DNA of 22,424 bases, from positions 1 to 22,424 of IMG/VR virus record IMGVR_UViG_3300028773_000063. One strand, written 5' to 3'. Shown here piece after piece: positions 5,227 through 13,894 of the stretch (its first letter is position 1; each line of letters begins with the position of its first letter). The position numbers and the translations under genes were made by a program. Origin of the DNA: a virus. The notes beneath the pieces are model-generated. The model searched no databases and was not told the origin of the DNA. It was given only the letters and a program-made list of their open reading frames with translations.

Positions 5227-5704
5227 GAAGCTGCGCGCTCACGGCGTCGGCTCTTGCCGCAAGAAAGTTAAGCAGTCCACCGACATCGGGGCCTGGCCCT
5301 GTCCGTACGCCAGAATCTCGCGAAGGCACCGGCTGAACATTTGTGGGGGCGGCGCTGGGATGGCTAGCTCCGCTGCTACCACCGGTTGCTTGGGGCATGC
5401 TTCCACCATTGGGGGCTTGGTAGCACAGCCGTACATCAGCCACGGGATGAGCATCCCGATAAGCAGCCGCTTCACTTTGTTCCTGCACATAGGCTTTCTC
5501 CGCAGCGTCAGAGCGCTGCTGTAGCTCCATTGTCTTTGCTGCGGCCTCTACTTGCGTCTTCTCATCGTTGGCCGTTTCCTGCGCCTTGTAGCTCGTGAAC
5601 TGGTTTTGCAGGTGGCTATAACGCACGTCCTCATAGAGATGTGTGGCGTAGCCACCTACCGCAGCGCAGAGGAGCGCGATGGCGGCGTAGATATACGCGC
5701 TCAT
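5207..5704 (-). CDS. Rz: i-spanin (Rz-like inner-membrane spanin subunit), 165 aa
   Basis: The start at 5704 overlaps the holin-like stop as ATGA. The N-terminus is a single membrane helix (YIYAAIALLCAAVGGYA, residues about 4-20). It is followed by a long helical, Gln/Ala/Glu-rich periplasmic coiled coil (about residues 25-85), a Gly/Ser/Pro-rich linker and a C-terminal helix ending in FLAARADAVSAQLRGYQ. That end is typical of Rz-like proteins. Spanins join the inner and outer membranes and complete lysis of Gram-negative hosts after endolysin action. The partner Rz1 is nested inside this gene in another frame, which strongly supports the assignment. Confidence 0.85.
   Translation of the reverse strand: MSAYIYAAIALLCAAVGGYATHLYEDVRYSHLQNQFTSYKAQETANDEKTQVEAAAKTMELQQRSDAAEKAYVQEQSEAAAYRDAHPVADVRLCYQAPNGGSMPQATGGSSGASHPSAAPTNVQPVPSRDSGVRTGPGPDVGGLLNFLAARADAVSAQLRGYQAR
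5239..5490 (-). CDS. Rz1: o-spanin (Rz1-like outer-membrane lipoprotein) embedded in Rz, 83 aa
   Basis: The frame lies wholly inside the Rz gene in a different reading frame. It starts at ATG 5490 with GGAG 7 bases upstream. The protein has a basic N-terminus (MCRNKVKRLL), a hydrophobic core and a lipobox-like WLMYGC, so Cys22 would be lipidated. Met at -3 and Tyr at -2 are not the commonest residues. The mature part is Pro-rich (ATKPPMVEACPKQP, IPAPPPQ), as in Rz1 proteins. It would sit in the outer membrane and bind the periplasmic end of Rz. A fully embedded Rz1 is the arrangement known from lambda. Confidence 0.82.
   Translation of the reverse strand: MCRNKVKRLLIGMLIPWLMYGCATKPPMVEACPKQPVVAAELAIPAPPPQMFSRCLREILAYGQGQAPMSVDCLTFLRQEPTP
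5498..5501 (-). promoter_or_regulatory. ribosome binding site of embedded Rz1
   Basis: GGAG on the minus strand lies 7 bases upstream of the Rz1 ATG, inside the Rz coding sequence. It supports independent initiation of the nested frame. Confidence 0.65.
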
Positions 5705-5952
5705 TGGGGCGGCTCCGGTGGCTTCAGCGTTGCCTGCTTGGCGCGCCAGAAGATGAGGCTGCCGAGGGCTACGCGAAGGCCTGCGTACCAGTGGCCCCCG
5801 ATCAGGGTTGTGATGTCGTGCTCGAACCCCGTTAGGTAGGCGACCACGTCACTGCCGGCAAGGATTACAAGGAAAGCCGAGATGGTCTTCTGGATATGAT
5901 TGGCCCAGAAATAGGCCAGCTTGGCTTTGATAGAGGCTAGGAAGGCGTTCAT
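5701..5952 (-). CDS. holin-like small membrane protein, 83 aa
   Basis: I place the start at ATG 5952, which overlaps the endolysin stop as ATGA. An in-frame ATG at 5964 would add MGEF. The protein has two hydrophobic segments (TISAFLVILAGSDVVAYL and WYAGLRVALGSLIFW) and a polar tail ending KPPEPPQ. With its small size and position between endolysin and spanins, this fits a phage holin, which forms the inner-membrane lesions that time lysis. The double start (MGEF-MN) recalls dual-start holin/antiholin pairs. The four-residue difference carries no extra positive charge, so I do not press this. Family assignment is by context and topology, not by a specific motif. Confidence 0.7.
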   Translation of the reverse strand: MNAFLASIKAKLAYFWANHIQKTISAFLVILAGSDVVAYLTGFEHDITTLIGGHWYAGLRVALGSLIFWRAKQATLKPPEPPQ

Positions 5953-6398
5953 GAATTCACCCATTGGCCACTTGAAAGTATTTGCATTTCGCGCTTAGCG
6001 CGTCCCGGCGTCTGAAACTTGGCCCAATCGCTATCAAGTCCTGCGGCAGCCGCCGCATTCCAGTCCTGAGCGGTCAGGGCTCCCATAAAATCTGGCCAGT
6101 TGAGCGGCTTATCCCCGAGCTGGAAGGTCATAGAGATGAGCGCGGCTTGCTGGTTGTCATTCATTTGGCCCCAGTTGGGGAATTGTCTAGCGGTGTTTTC
6201 GGCTGCCGCCATATCCTTTTCCAACTGTAGGTCGGATTTTAATTGCGTCCATATGAGACCCCGATACAGTGCATCGTTCTCGGCATTTGAAATCCCTAGC
6301 GTGTGCCCATAGCCAATAAACCAGTAGCCCATCGTGTCGATGGCTGCCTCAAGGATGCATCCCTCTTCCTCGGTTATCAGAACTTCCGCGAGACTCAC
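5949..6398 (-). CDS. endolysin, T4-lysozyme-type muramidase (GH24), 149 aa
   Basis: GTG start at 6398 with GGAG 8 bases upstream, overlapping the previous stop as GTGA. It aligns by eye with T4 lysozyme. EEEG gives Glu12 (T4 Glu11) and AAIDTMGYW gives Asp21 (T4 Asp20). WFIGYGHTLG, LISMTFQLGD and the C-terminal FQTPGRAKRE and GQW match conserved blocks. The spacing Glu +9 Asp +15 is kept, but the position of T4 Thr26 is Phe27. The enzyme should hydrolyse the MurNAc-GlcNAc bond of peptidoglycan, if still active. Length is normal for the family. I see no signal or SAR anchor, so release probably depends on the neighbouring holin. Confidence 0.9.
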   Translation of the reverse strand: MSLAEVLITEEEGCILEAAIDTMGYWFIGYGHTLGISNAENDALYRGLIWTQLKSDLQLEKDMAAAENTARQFPNWGQMNDNQQAALISMTFQLGDKPLNWPDFMGALTAQDWNAAAAAGLDSDWAKFQTPGRAKREMQILSSGQWVNS

Positions 6399-6634
6399 TT
6401 GGGCTTCTCCGGCTTTTCCTTCTGCCCGTGGTAAAGCGCGTCTTTCATCTCCTTCTGTTCATCGGCGTAGTAGTCCGCCTCAGCCCTAAGATCGGCAGAA
6501 CGCTTGGCATCGGGCTCCTGCATCGCTTCCCGGTGCAGCGTGTCGCTACGCTCGCCCAAGGCGTGCACAGCAGCTTCACCGGTAGACTGACGGATGTGTA
6601 TCCAGATCCAGCGGATTAAGTGCTTGACGGTCAT
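6395..6634 (-). CDS. hypothetical protein between tailspike and endolysin, 79 aa
   Basis: The start at 6634 overlaps the tailspike stop as ATGA, and the stop overlaps the endolysin GTG as GTGA. The N-terminal 15 residues are hydrophobic and basic (MTVKHLIRWIWIHIRQ). The rest is a very charged helix (KRSADLRAEADYYADEQKEM) ending in a Lys/Pro-rich tail. The N-terminus could lie on or in the membrane. Its place at the head of the lysis block suggests a lysis-associated role, but no family is recognised. Confidence 0.7.
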   Translation of the reverse strand: MTVKHLIRWIWIHIRQSTGEAAVHALGERSDTLHREAMQEPDAKRSADLRAEADYYADEQKEMKDALYHGQKEKPEKPK

Positions 6635-8598
6635 GCGAGAAGGATGCCGCGCGCCTTGAGTGCCAGTAATATCTCGGCCACTGCGCCACTGGTCTGCAGC
6701 AACGTTGCAGTCGCCCCTGGAAAGTTCGTGGTGATGGTGTTACCCGTCGGAGTGCCGAAGCCGGAAGCATAGGGCGCTACATTGCAGGCCCAACTCGTGC
6801 CATCCACGCCATTGCCGCCAAATGTCCAATTCGCGGAATTTCCTATGAGGACACAGTTACCGGTGACAGCCGCCACAGCACCCAAGCCGCTGCCGATGTT
6901 CAAAACCATGCTGCCGGTCAGAAGGAAACTCTGTCCTGAGAGCTGACCGGGAATGTTCAGGCCCTGACTCGTGGCCTCACTGATGCGTGATACCCAAAGA
7001 CCATTGAGAGTGACGTTGGCATCATGAGCACCAATCGCTGCCCCCCCTGAAGCATTGGAATAGAGCTTGCAGTCATGGATGGAGATAGCGACGTTCGTCA
7101 TCGACGACGCAGCGGCGCCGAAGTAAATGGCATAGGTCGGTAACGTCGCGGCTCGCTCAGTCGAGCAACCGATGAAACTGCAGTCCGAACTGAAGCCGTA
7201 GGTCTGATCAAAGTACACGCCTGACCGACAGCCGTTCGCAGAGCACCACAGGTTACTGGCCCGGAAAGACGCGACTTCATCAAGGCACAAGCAGTCGGAA
7301 GTGTTCGTACCTGAGTTGATAGCCAGGTCTGTGTCAGTGAAGCGGATGACCGTGGTGGAGGCTGGCGTCGGCACCGGGTTGTAAATCGTGGTGAACGGGG
7401 ACGACAGGCCCGCGTTGTTGTTCGCGGTGCAGACTGCCGCTCGCGCCCCGGCAGCGGGGTTGAAGTTATTGAAATAGCACCCGTTCACCAGCAGGTTTTC
7501 AGAACCGAAATTGTAGAAGCAGGCCACCGAGAAATAGCCAACAATCTTGACGCTCTTCAGCTGATTGATGAGGCTGCCGCCGGTGTTGTTGCGGGCCAAA
7601 AGTATCCCGGTCTGTGGAAATAGGTTGCTCGTCGGGATGGCGGTCCCGATAGTGAGATCCTCAAAGATGATGTTGTCATTACCGGTGCAATCAAAGATGG
7701 CAACGCCGTTGTGCTGGGCAATCACCTGATACGTCTGGTCCTTACCGCCGATGCCGCGCACAAGAACCGGATTCTGGTTGGCACCACCGGTGAACGTACA
7801 ATTGATGGGCGCTGACACAAAGTAGGGTCCGCCTGTCAGTTCCAGTCGACCGCCGGTCTGCGCGATAACGTAATAGGCCGTCTGGATGGCCGACGTCATG
7901 TCGGTAGTGCCTGGCGTTGTGTTCACCGTATAGCGCTCAGGCCGCCCCACGGCTGCAAAGAAATTCGCCACCGAACCGCCATACAGGCCGAACACGGTAG
8001 TTTCGGTCGCCGTCTGCGCGTAAGGCGTGCTTGAACCTAAGAACGTGTTGAACTGTGACTGCGGAGTCACCGCATACATCGCGTTGAAGGTCGCCTGCGT
8101 CAGCGCATTAAGCAGCGGAACTGCGACTGTCGGGAGCCCATTGCTGTCGAATCCGAGCAGCGTATTGGCGCGAGCGGATGCATTCGGCAGCATCGTCCAC
8201 GGAGTGAGTTCCGTATCCGGCCCGTGGAAGCCGAACGTCAGAACCTGTCGCACGACGTCCTGCAATGCACGGGTCAGCCGGTCCATGCCGTTGGTGGTGT
8301 TCTCCGGCAGGTAGGCCGTGAGATTCGCAAACTCCGTGGGCTGGATCTCGGGCACCGCGGTGCGCAGGTCGACTGTCGTATTAAGGGGCGGGGCTGTGGT
8401 GAAGGTGACCTGTCCGCCGCCATTAACGCCTACGCCAGATACGGTGTAGCCGGTCGTCTGGAGTTGATACACCCCGCCCGTGATGAAGCCGACGACAAGG
8501 TCGGTGGTGGCGAAGATCTTCCACGGGAAGCTGAAGGTAACGGCCGTGCCGTTGCCTGCGTACTCAACTGGGGAAGAGTTTCCTAGCGCTATAGTCAT
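6631..8598 (-). CDS. tailspike / tail fibre protein with predicted beta-helix body, 655 aa
   Basis: The N-terminal ~120 residues carry the T7-fibre-type attachment pattern: VEYAGNGTAVTFSFPWKIF, then GYTVSGVG, VTFTTAPP, a region like 'P-x2-Q-P-T-E-F' and NGMDRLTRALQDVV. After a linker, residues from about 210 on (GRPERYTVNTTPGTTDMTSA, then GGRLELTGGPYFVSAPI) resemble the start of pectate-lyase-like right-handed beta-helix tailspikes. Strand-rich Asn/Gly/Ser repeats follow to the C-terminus. Such proteins bind, and often cleave, host surface polysaccharide; catalytic residues cannot be assigned by eye. It is coupled by ATGA to the gp16-like gene before it and the 79-residue gene after it. Confidence 0.85.
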   Translation of the reverse strand: MTIALGNSSPVEYAGNGTAVTFSFPWKIFATTDLVVGFITGGVYQLQTTGYTVSGVGVNGGGQVTFTTAPPLNTTVDLRTAVPEIQPTEFANLTAYLPENTTNGMDRLTRALQDVVRQVLTFGFHGPDTELTPWTMLPNASARANTLLGFDSNGLPTVAVPLLNALTQATFNAMYAVTPQSQFNTFLGSSTPYAQTATETTVFGLYGGSVANFFAAVGRPERYTVNTTPGTTDMTSAIQTAYYVIAQTGGRLELTGGPYFVSAPINCTFTGGANQNPVLVRGIGGKDQTYQVIAQHNGVAIFDCTGNDNIIFEDLTIGTAIPTSNLFPQTGILLARNNTGGSLINQLKSVKIVGYFSVACFYNFGSENLLVNGCYFNNFNPAAGARAAVCTANNNAGLSSPFTTIYNPVPTPASTTVIRFTDTDLAINSGTNTSDCLCLDEVASFRASNLWCSANGCRSGVYFDQTYGFSSDCSFIGCSTERAATLPTYAIYFGAAASSMTNVAISIHDCKLYSNASGGAAIGAHDANVTLNGLWVSRISEATSQGLNIPGQLSGQSFLLTGSMVLNIGSGLGAVAAVTGNCVLIGNSANWTFGGNGVDGTSWACNVAPYASGFGTPTGNTITTNFPGATATLLQTSGAVAEILLALKARGILLA

Positions 8599-11500
8599 GG
8601 TGCGGCGGCCTCCGCTGGTTGCCGGTCAGCATTGCTAGTTCCGGGTAAATCGAACAAGTCGCCGATTCCATCTTCGGCAGCATTCACGGCGCGGCGGAAA
8701 TACCAGAGGTTCTGGCCAGGGGCCATGCGGCGCAGGAAGTGAAGGTCAGAGCGTCTGAAGGGCAGGTTCTCCTGTCCGGGGAGTCCCTGTCCGCCCGTGG
8801 CAAGGTTTGCAAGGCGCGCGGGGAAGCGGTGCGCCCAGGCATCCCCGAGCATCCCGACCGAGGGCCCGAGGACCGTCTCGTACGGGTCGCGGTCACTCCA
8901 GCGCGATAGATCCTTAAAGCCTGCCATCCAAAGCGCGGGGAAGATCACCTCCCCGGTCCACCCGAGGAGGTTCGACTTATCGAGCACTTCGCCCGCAAGT
9001 TTCCCCGGTGTCGTCTCGATGGGCTGGCCGGCGGCCTTTTGCTTGGCGACGTACGAGAGCGTGCCCATGGCGGTGAGGGCGATCAGGGCTTCGGCCGAGC
9101 GCACATCCCCGTGGGCTAGTCCCTGCATCAGTGGCATTGCAACAACGCGACTAGCCGCGAATGCAAAGCTCTTGAACTGGGCGACCGCCTTACCCCATTC
9201 CGTTGACATGAATAGCGGGGTATCCCCGACACCGGGACGTAACGTGACGCCGTGGGCTTCCCGCAGGACCGCCGACTCGAACGCTTTAGCGGCCTTCTGA
9301 TCCTTCCAGGTATCCGACATCCCGAAACGCAGACCATTGACCTTTCGCCCATTGGCGGTCCCTTCGGTGGCTATACGCCGCAACATGTCTTCATCGAGGC
9401 CGGCGGCGGCGAGCTTCGCGGAAAGATTTCCGTTGACTGCGCGCCCACCGGCTACCCGGTCAGCGACATTCAGGATCTCGTGCTGGGCGAGGGTTGAGGT
9501 CATCGCCTGCACGAGCGTGATCAGCGGGGTCTCGCCCGTCCCAATCGTGAAAGCTCGAGCCGCCCCCGCTGCGAACCGCTGCTCCAGATACCGGCTGTGC
9601 GAGCCGTAGTCTCCGAGGAGTGAGGCTGAGACATTCATCGTCATATCGATGGCCGCGCCCATGCGCTGCGCTTGCCGCAAGGAGAGCTTCGCCGCTTCCA
9701 TACTGGAGGCGAGCTTCGCCATGGCGGTGAAGGTATTGCCCATCCCGTAGCGAGCGATGACATTGCCGATGTCAGGGAAGTGGGCGAGCGTCGCAGCGCC
9801 CAGGAGCCGCCCGACGTTCGCCTGACGCATGAGACGCCCGGCACGCACGAAGAAAGAGCCGGGGTCCTTGGGCGCGCCATAGATCCCATAGAGCCTGTCG
9901 CGAATGGCGCCCAGGTCCCGCAGTACGCCGTCCCGCTCGTTATCGAGTGAGACCATGCCCTTCTCATCGCCCTGCGCCCTCGCCTGTTCGATCATGTGGG
10001 CGTATTCGTCGGTGATGTCGCCGAACTGGTCTTTGAGGTCCCGGGACCCAAAGCGCTCGGTCATCTCCACTTCCGAGCCCATCGAGCGCAGGTAGGAGTG
10101 CGAAAGATGGTCGATATCGTTGACGAGGAAGGGCTCAAGCTCAGTATCCGGCATCGAGAGCGTGCGTTCCTTCATGTTGTCGGACTTAGGAACGATGCCG
10201 TCCGTCGTGTGCCAGTCCATCGTGCCGCGCTCGCTCCCCCTGACGTTACGGGTGGCGGCGTGCGCCACATCGGTAGCTTCCGCGGGATCTACCCCCTGAC
10301 CGATGAAGTGCGTACGCAGGCGATCAATCCAGTCCTTGTAATTGGCATTGATCTTCTGAATGTCGTACTGGCGGGTCAGGTAGGAGTCCGCATAGAGCTT
10401 GGCCTCCTCGGGGACGAGTCCCGCCTTGGTCGCGCGCTCGTAGAGCGGCTGGAAAATGTTCTTGCGCGTCCACTGAGCGGCCTTCGCAATCTCAGGCACC
10501 GCGCTCTGATCCCCCCGGCGCATGGCCGCAGAGATACCCTCCATAAAGTCCCGGCGGGGCATGGCCTGCTGGCCTTCCTGCTGCATGCGAGTGACGTACT
10601 CGCCAAAGGCGGTCTTCCTCGCCTGCATGCCCTGAACGTGCAGCCCGTCATAGCCCCAGAGGATGCGCTCTACGGGATTAGGATTAGCCGCCCCGCGATA
10701 GTTCTGGGTGAGCGTGCCCGGGAGGTTCGCCAGCTCGGTGAGCGTCTCGCGAGCCTTGACCGACTGGCTGCCCATGATCCTGCCGCCGGGCGTGACCTGA
10801 CCTACGGTTGCTGTCAGCGTCTGTGCCCCGCGCGCGGTAGTCAGCCCCTCTTTCGTGGGCTGACTCGCCGCAGCTGCGCCCATCGTCGACTGCTCTTCGG
10901 GGTTAACGTAGGCGGGCTCCCCGGGGAGCGAGCCCTCAAGATGGGTCTGCTGCGCGGGCTCTACGCCCTCTGCCGGCTCATGCTTGGGTATCTCGCCATC
11001 GACTGTGGCATCCAGCGCGCTACGTTGCTCGGGGCCCATCATCTTATCGCCCTCACCCTTGAGTTCTGGTGCGAGGTTGGTGCGCAGCCGCTCAAGCGTG
11101 CGGTTAGGGGCGGTGCGCGCAATACCCCCCAAGAGGCCTCCCAGGACCGCGCCAGCGCCTACATTCAATGCAGACTCACCGAACGTGCGCGTCTCGGATA
11201 ACTGATGGCTGACGAGCTCCTGACCTGCCGTGGTGGCAGCGTTGGTGAGCCCCCACCGCAACATGTTGCCGAGGCGTGTCGGCGCAGCCTCCGGAACCAG
11301 CGCCATCGTGGCGAGTGTCAGGGGATCTGTGGCGCCCGCTGCAAGACTCGCCGCCACGCCCCTGGCGCCCCCGCGTGCGATCACGCCCTGATCCGTCCGC
11401 TCGGAATCAATCTGCCGCTTCTCCTGCTCTATCTGCTCAGGGTTGGTGGCGTGTAGAAAGCGCGAACCGTAATCGTGCAGGTAGCCAGCCGGGATGTGAT

Positions 11501-11714
11501 CGATGGGATTAAACCCGGGTTGCGCTTTACCTGATGGGAATAGCGTGTCGTTAGACCACCGGTCGTAGAGTTGGCCTGCGATGTTGCCGGTACGCTCGGC
11601 AGAGGCCATCACGTCCAGGGTGTCAGGGGCTGGCTGCGCCTGCTCGGGAGGTGGGGCGGGGAACCGCGGTAATGCTGCGTCCGTAGGATCTGCGCTGGAG
11701 TCCAGAACTGGCAT
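8595..11714 (-). CDS. large internal virion / DNA ejection protein (gp16-like position), 1039 aa
   Basis: It is the largest and last of three consecutive genes in the gp14-gp15-gp16 positions of podoviruses. The C-terminal part has AQFKSFAFAASRVVAMPLMQ, then a hydrophobic LIALTAMGTLSYVAKQK. Towards the end come LGPSVGMLGDAW and FLRRMAPGQNLWYFRRA, a pattern I associate with ejection proteins and related large virion proteins. A Gly-rich hydrophobic stretch (GAGAVLGGLLGGI, residues about 190-205) may insert in membranes. The N-terminal 50 residues are Pro/Ala-rich. I see no soluble lytic transglycosylase motif at the N-terminus as found in T7 gp16. Such proteins leave the capsid before DNA and form the trans-envelope channel. 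Start ATG 11714 overlaps the preceding stop (TGATG). Confidence 0.78.
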   Translation of the reverse strand: MPVLDSSADPTDAALPRFPAPPPEQAQPAPDTLDVMASAERTGNIAGQLYDRWSNDTLFPSGKAQPGFNPIDHIPAGYLHDYGSRFLHATNPEQIEQEKRQIDSERTDQGVIARGGARGVAASLAAGATDPLTLATMALVPEAAPTRLGNMLRWGLTNAATTAGQELVSHQLSETRTFGESALNVGAGAVLGGLLGGIARTAPNRTLERLRTNLAPELKGEGDKMMGPEQRSALDATVDGEIPKHEPAEGVEPAQQTHLEGSLPGEPAYVNPEEQSTMGAAAASQPTKEGLTTARGAQTLTATVGQVTPGGRIMGSQSVKARETLTELANLPGTLTQNYRGAANPNPVERILWGYDGLHVQGMQARKTAFGEYVTRMQQEGQQAMPRRDFMEGISAAMRRGDQSAVPEIAKAAQWTRKNIFQPLYERATKAGLVPEEAKLYADSYLTRQYDIQKINANYKDWIDRLRTHFIGQGVDPAEATDVAHAATRNVRGSERGTMDWHTTDGIVPKSDNMKERTLSMPDTELEPFLVNDIDHLSHSYLRSMGSEVEMTERFGSRDLKDQFGDITDEYAHMIEQARAQGDEKGMVSLDNERDGVLRDLGAIRDRLYGIYGAPKDPGSFFVRAGRLMRQANVGRLLGAATLAHFPDIGNVIARYGMGNTFTAMAKLASSMEAAKLSLRQAQRMGAAIDMTMNVSASLLGDYGSHSRYLEQRFAAGAARAFTIGTGETPLITLVQAMTSTLAQHEILNVADRVAGGRAVNGNLSAKLAAAGLDEDMLRRIATEGTANGRKVNGLRFGMSDTWKDQKAAKAFESAVLREAHGVTLRPGVGDTPLFMSTEWGKAVAQFKSFAFAASRVVAMPLMQGLAHGDVRSAEALIALTAMGTLSYVAKQKAAGQPIETTPGKLAGEVLDKSNLLGWTGEVIFPALWMAGFKDLSRWSDRDPYETVLGPSVGMLGDAWAHRFPARLANLATGGQGLPGQENLPFRRSDLHFLRRMAPGQNLWYFRRAVNAAEDGIGDLFDLPGTSNADRQPAEAAAP

Positions 11715-13894
11715 CAGTAGCCCACCCCGGGGGTCTGGTTCTGGGCGGCTACATCCTCGCGCTGCCGACGTCTATTGAGTGCTGCGCGGTCCTGATCTTC
11801 CTGGGTCTGGCGCTCCACTTCTGCCATGGGGTCTGGCTTCTTTTGGCCGGGGAGTTGGTAGCGCACCGGCATGCCCTTATCGTTGCGGACCACGTCCCAG
11901 GCGCCAAATTCGTCCTTCTGCGCAAGGCTCCAGACCCGTCCGCCAGAAGACCCCGTCTCCGGGCCCTCGACTAACCGCGCAGCGCCGTATCCCGACGCCG
12001 CCATATCTGAACGAATGTCGTCCTTGGAGAGATACGGGAACATGCGCTCGGGCGCGTACTTCATGAGTTCGCGCGAGCCATTGACCTCGGACACCCCCCA
12101 CGTGGCCTTAAGATCATTAATGGCAAGCTGCTGCGCCTGTTTGAGATTGCCGTCCGTGTGATAGAAGTATTGCTTTGTGAGTTCGGAAAATTCAGCGGCC
12201 ATCGGGGTGGGCGGCACCGGCACTGTGTTGCTGAGGTGCAGCCCCGGCGCCTTGTAGTGCTCATCATCCGCTAGCCCGTTGCGAATGGCGTTGCTGTCAA
12301 TCGTCATCCACTTCTGCCCGGGCGAGCGCTGCGAGTTCCAGGCATCGTCCAGAAACTTCTTGTCGGTGGCGCTCCTCGCGGTAGCTTCGCGCGTAAGATT
12401 GACTGCGCCCTCAGGAGACGCGCCGGCAGTGACAGCGCTATTGATGCTCTCAGCCATCGCGCGGGTCTGCTCGTCCGTGGCTTCCATGTACGCACGAGGG
12501 TTGGCACGCTGCAGGCTCGCCAGTAACTGCGCACCCTTGGCCGCAGTATCTGGATCTGCGCCCACGATGCTGGCGCGCCCGAACGAGACAGCGCTCTCAG
12601 GAACCACGCCCACTCGGGAAGTGATGGCGACCGCCGCATTGTTGTATGCGTCAGACCCCGCAGGCGACCCCATCGTCGTGAACGCGAGATAGGAATTAAC
12701 GGCCTTCTTGGCCTCCGCACTCTTACCGTCCATGGGCGTGGATGACTCAACGTGATCGCGTACGTAATCGAGCGACAGTTCTTCCTGATCGCCTTTCTTC
12801 TGAGCGCGCAGGATCTGATCGCGCATCGTCAGGCGCTGATCGTCGGTGAGGGCGCCTTTGCGCCACAGTGACTCAACCGTCCCCAGGGCGCCTGGAGTGA
12901 CGGTTCCAGAAGCGATAGAGCCATCCAGCGCAGTCAATGCGCGGCGGTTAGCGGGGTCTTGCCGGCGCTCATTAGCCAGCGCCGCCCTCCCCCGGTCGAC
13001 CTCTTCTGTAACCTTGGCCTGCTGCTCCGGGGTGAGCCCGGACTGTTCAATCTTCGAGAGCGCATCGGCGCCCACATTCGTATCCTGCTTGTAGGCCCCG
13101 AGGATTGAATTTGCGCTGGCAGACACCTCGCCATCCTGGATGGCACGCTCGAACGTCTTAGCGTCCTGCGGGCGAAGCTCTGCGCGCACAGCATCGTAAT
13201 AGGCCTTCGCCATCGGCACTTTCTGGTCGGCCAGCATGTTGCCGATGACGCCTTCATTCATCTTGACGTGAGCCTGGTACTTCGACTCATTCAACATGTC
13301 ATCCGACCACCCTTGCTGATGGGCGAGACTTTCTAAAGAGGCATCGATGTGATCGCGATTGGTGGCGAGAATGTCGGGATGGTTGTAGTTAGCCGCCGCA
13401 GTCTGCTGGGCGAGTTCAACCGAGGTCTGCGCGGTTTTTATGCCGAACTGGCGGTGCTGCTCAAGTTCGTGCGTGTCCAGCTGCTCTGAGAGATGGTTCC
13501 TGACCTGTCCGGCGGCTAATGCTGCGGCTTGCCGGGCCCGTGGATCGGGCACGGCCGCCACGATATTAGCGGCCTGTTCATCGAACTTCGGCAGGTACTG
13601 ACCTGAGATACCGAAGGCGTCTTTCCCCTCCTTGGTAAAAGCCCCGGTACTCGGATCGTGCGTCAGTCCGAGCGACAGCGCCTGTAGTTGGTTATGGGCG
13701 TCCGTGAGCTGTGATTGACGCGCCTGATCCATGGCAGCGTTGACGTGCTGCTGCACCTCGGTGCCTGCGTACTCAACCGCCCGTCCCACTTCGCCACCAA
13801 AGGCGCCTGACGGGACTTCCTCAGGGACGTGCGGATAGGCACGTCCCGGCAGTGCATCCGGCTGGATCTGCGGGCTATAGGTCAGATCGACCAC
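11714..13894 (-). CDS. internal virion protein (gp15-like position), 726 aa
   Basis: GTG start at 13894, sharing a base with the upstream TAG (TAGTG). The protein is largely helical, rich in Ala, Gln and Asp, with no membrane segment and few recognisable motifs. Examples are the long helices around HVNAAMDQARQSQLTDAHNQ and AKVTEEVDRGRAALANERRQ. Length and position between the small gp14-like and large gp16-like genes match the middle ejection protein of podoviruses, which forms the tube crossing the periplasm. The C-terminus is highly polar (RAALNRRRQREDVAAQ). Assignment is from gene order, size and composition. Confidence 0.7.
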   Translation of the reverse strand: MVDLTYSPQIQPDALPGRAYPHVPEEVPSGAFGGEVGRAVEYAGTEVQQHVNAAMDQARQSQLTDAHNQLQALSLGLTHDPSTGAFTKEGKDAFGISGQYLPKFDEQAANIVAAVPDPRARQAAALAAGQVRNHLSEQLDTHELEQHRQFGIKTAQTSVELAQQTAAANYNHPDILATNRDHIDASLESLAHQQGWSDDMLNESKYQAHVKMNEGVIGNMLADQKVPMAKAYYDAVRAELRPQDAKTFERAIQDGEVSASANSILGAYKQDTNVGADALSKIEQSGLTPEQQAKVTEEVDRGRAALANERRQDPANRRALTALDGSIASGTVTPGALGTVESLWRKGALTDDQRLTMRDQILRAQKKGDQEELSLDYVRDHVESSTPMDGKSAEAKKAVNSYLAFTTMGSPAGSDAYNNAAVAITSRVGVVPESAVSFGRASIVGADPDTAAKGAQLLASLQRANPRAYMEATDEQTRAMAESINSAVTAGASPEGAVNLTREATARSATDKKFLDDAWNSQRSPGQKWMTIDSNAIRNGLADDEHYKAPGLHLSNTVPVPPTPMAAEFSELTKQYFYHTDGNLKQAQQLAINDLKATWGVSEVNGSRELMKYAPERMFPYLSKDDIRSDMAASGYGAARLVEGPETGSSGGRVWSLAQKDEFGAWDVVRNDKGMPVRYQLPGQKKPDPMAEVERQTQEDQDRAALNRRRQREDVAAQNQTPGVGY

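Noticed and set aside
9996-11201. 401-codon plus-strand open frame
   Set aside because: Lies fully antisense to the 1039-residue ejection protein gene; Arg/Leu-rich shadow sequence with no domain or ribosome site.
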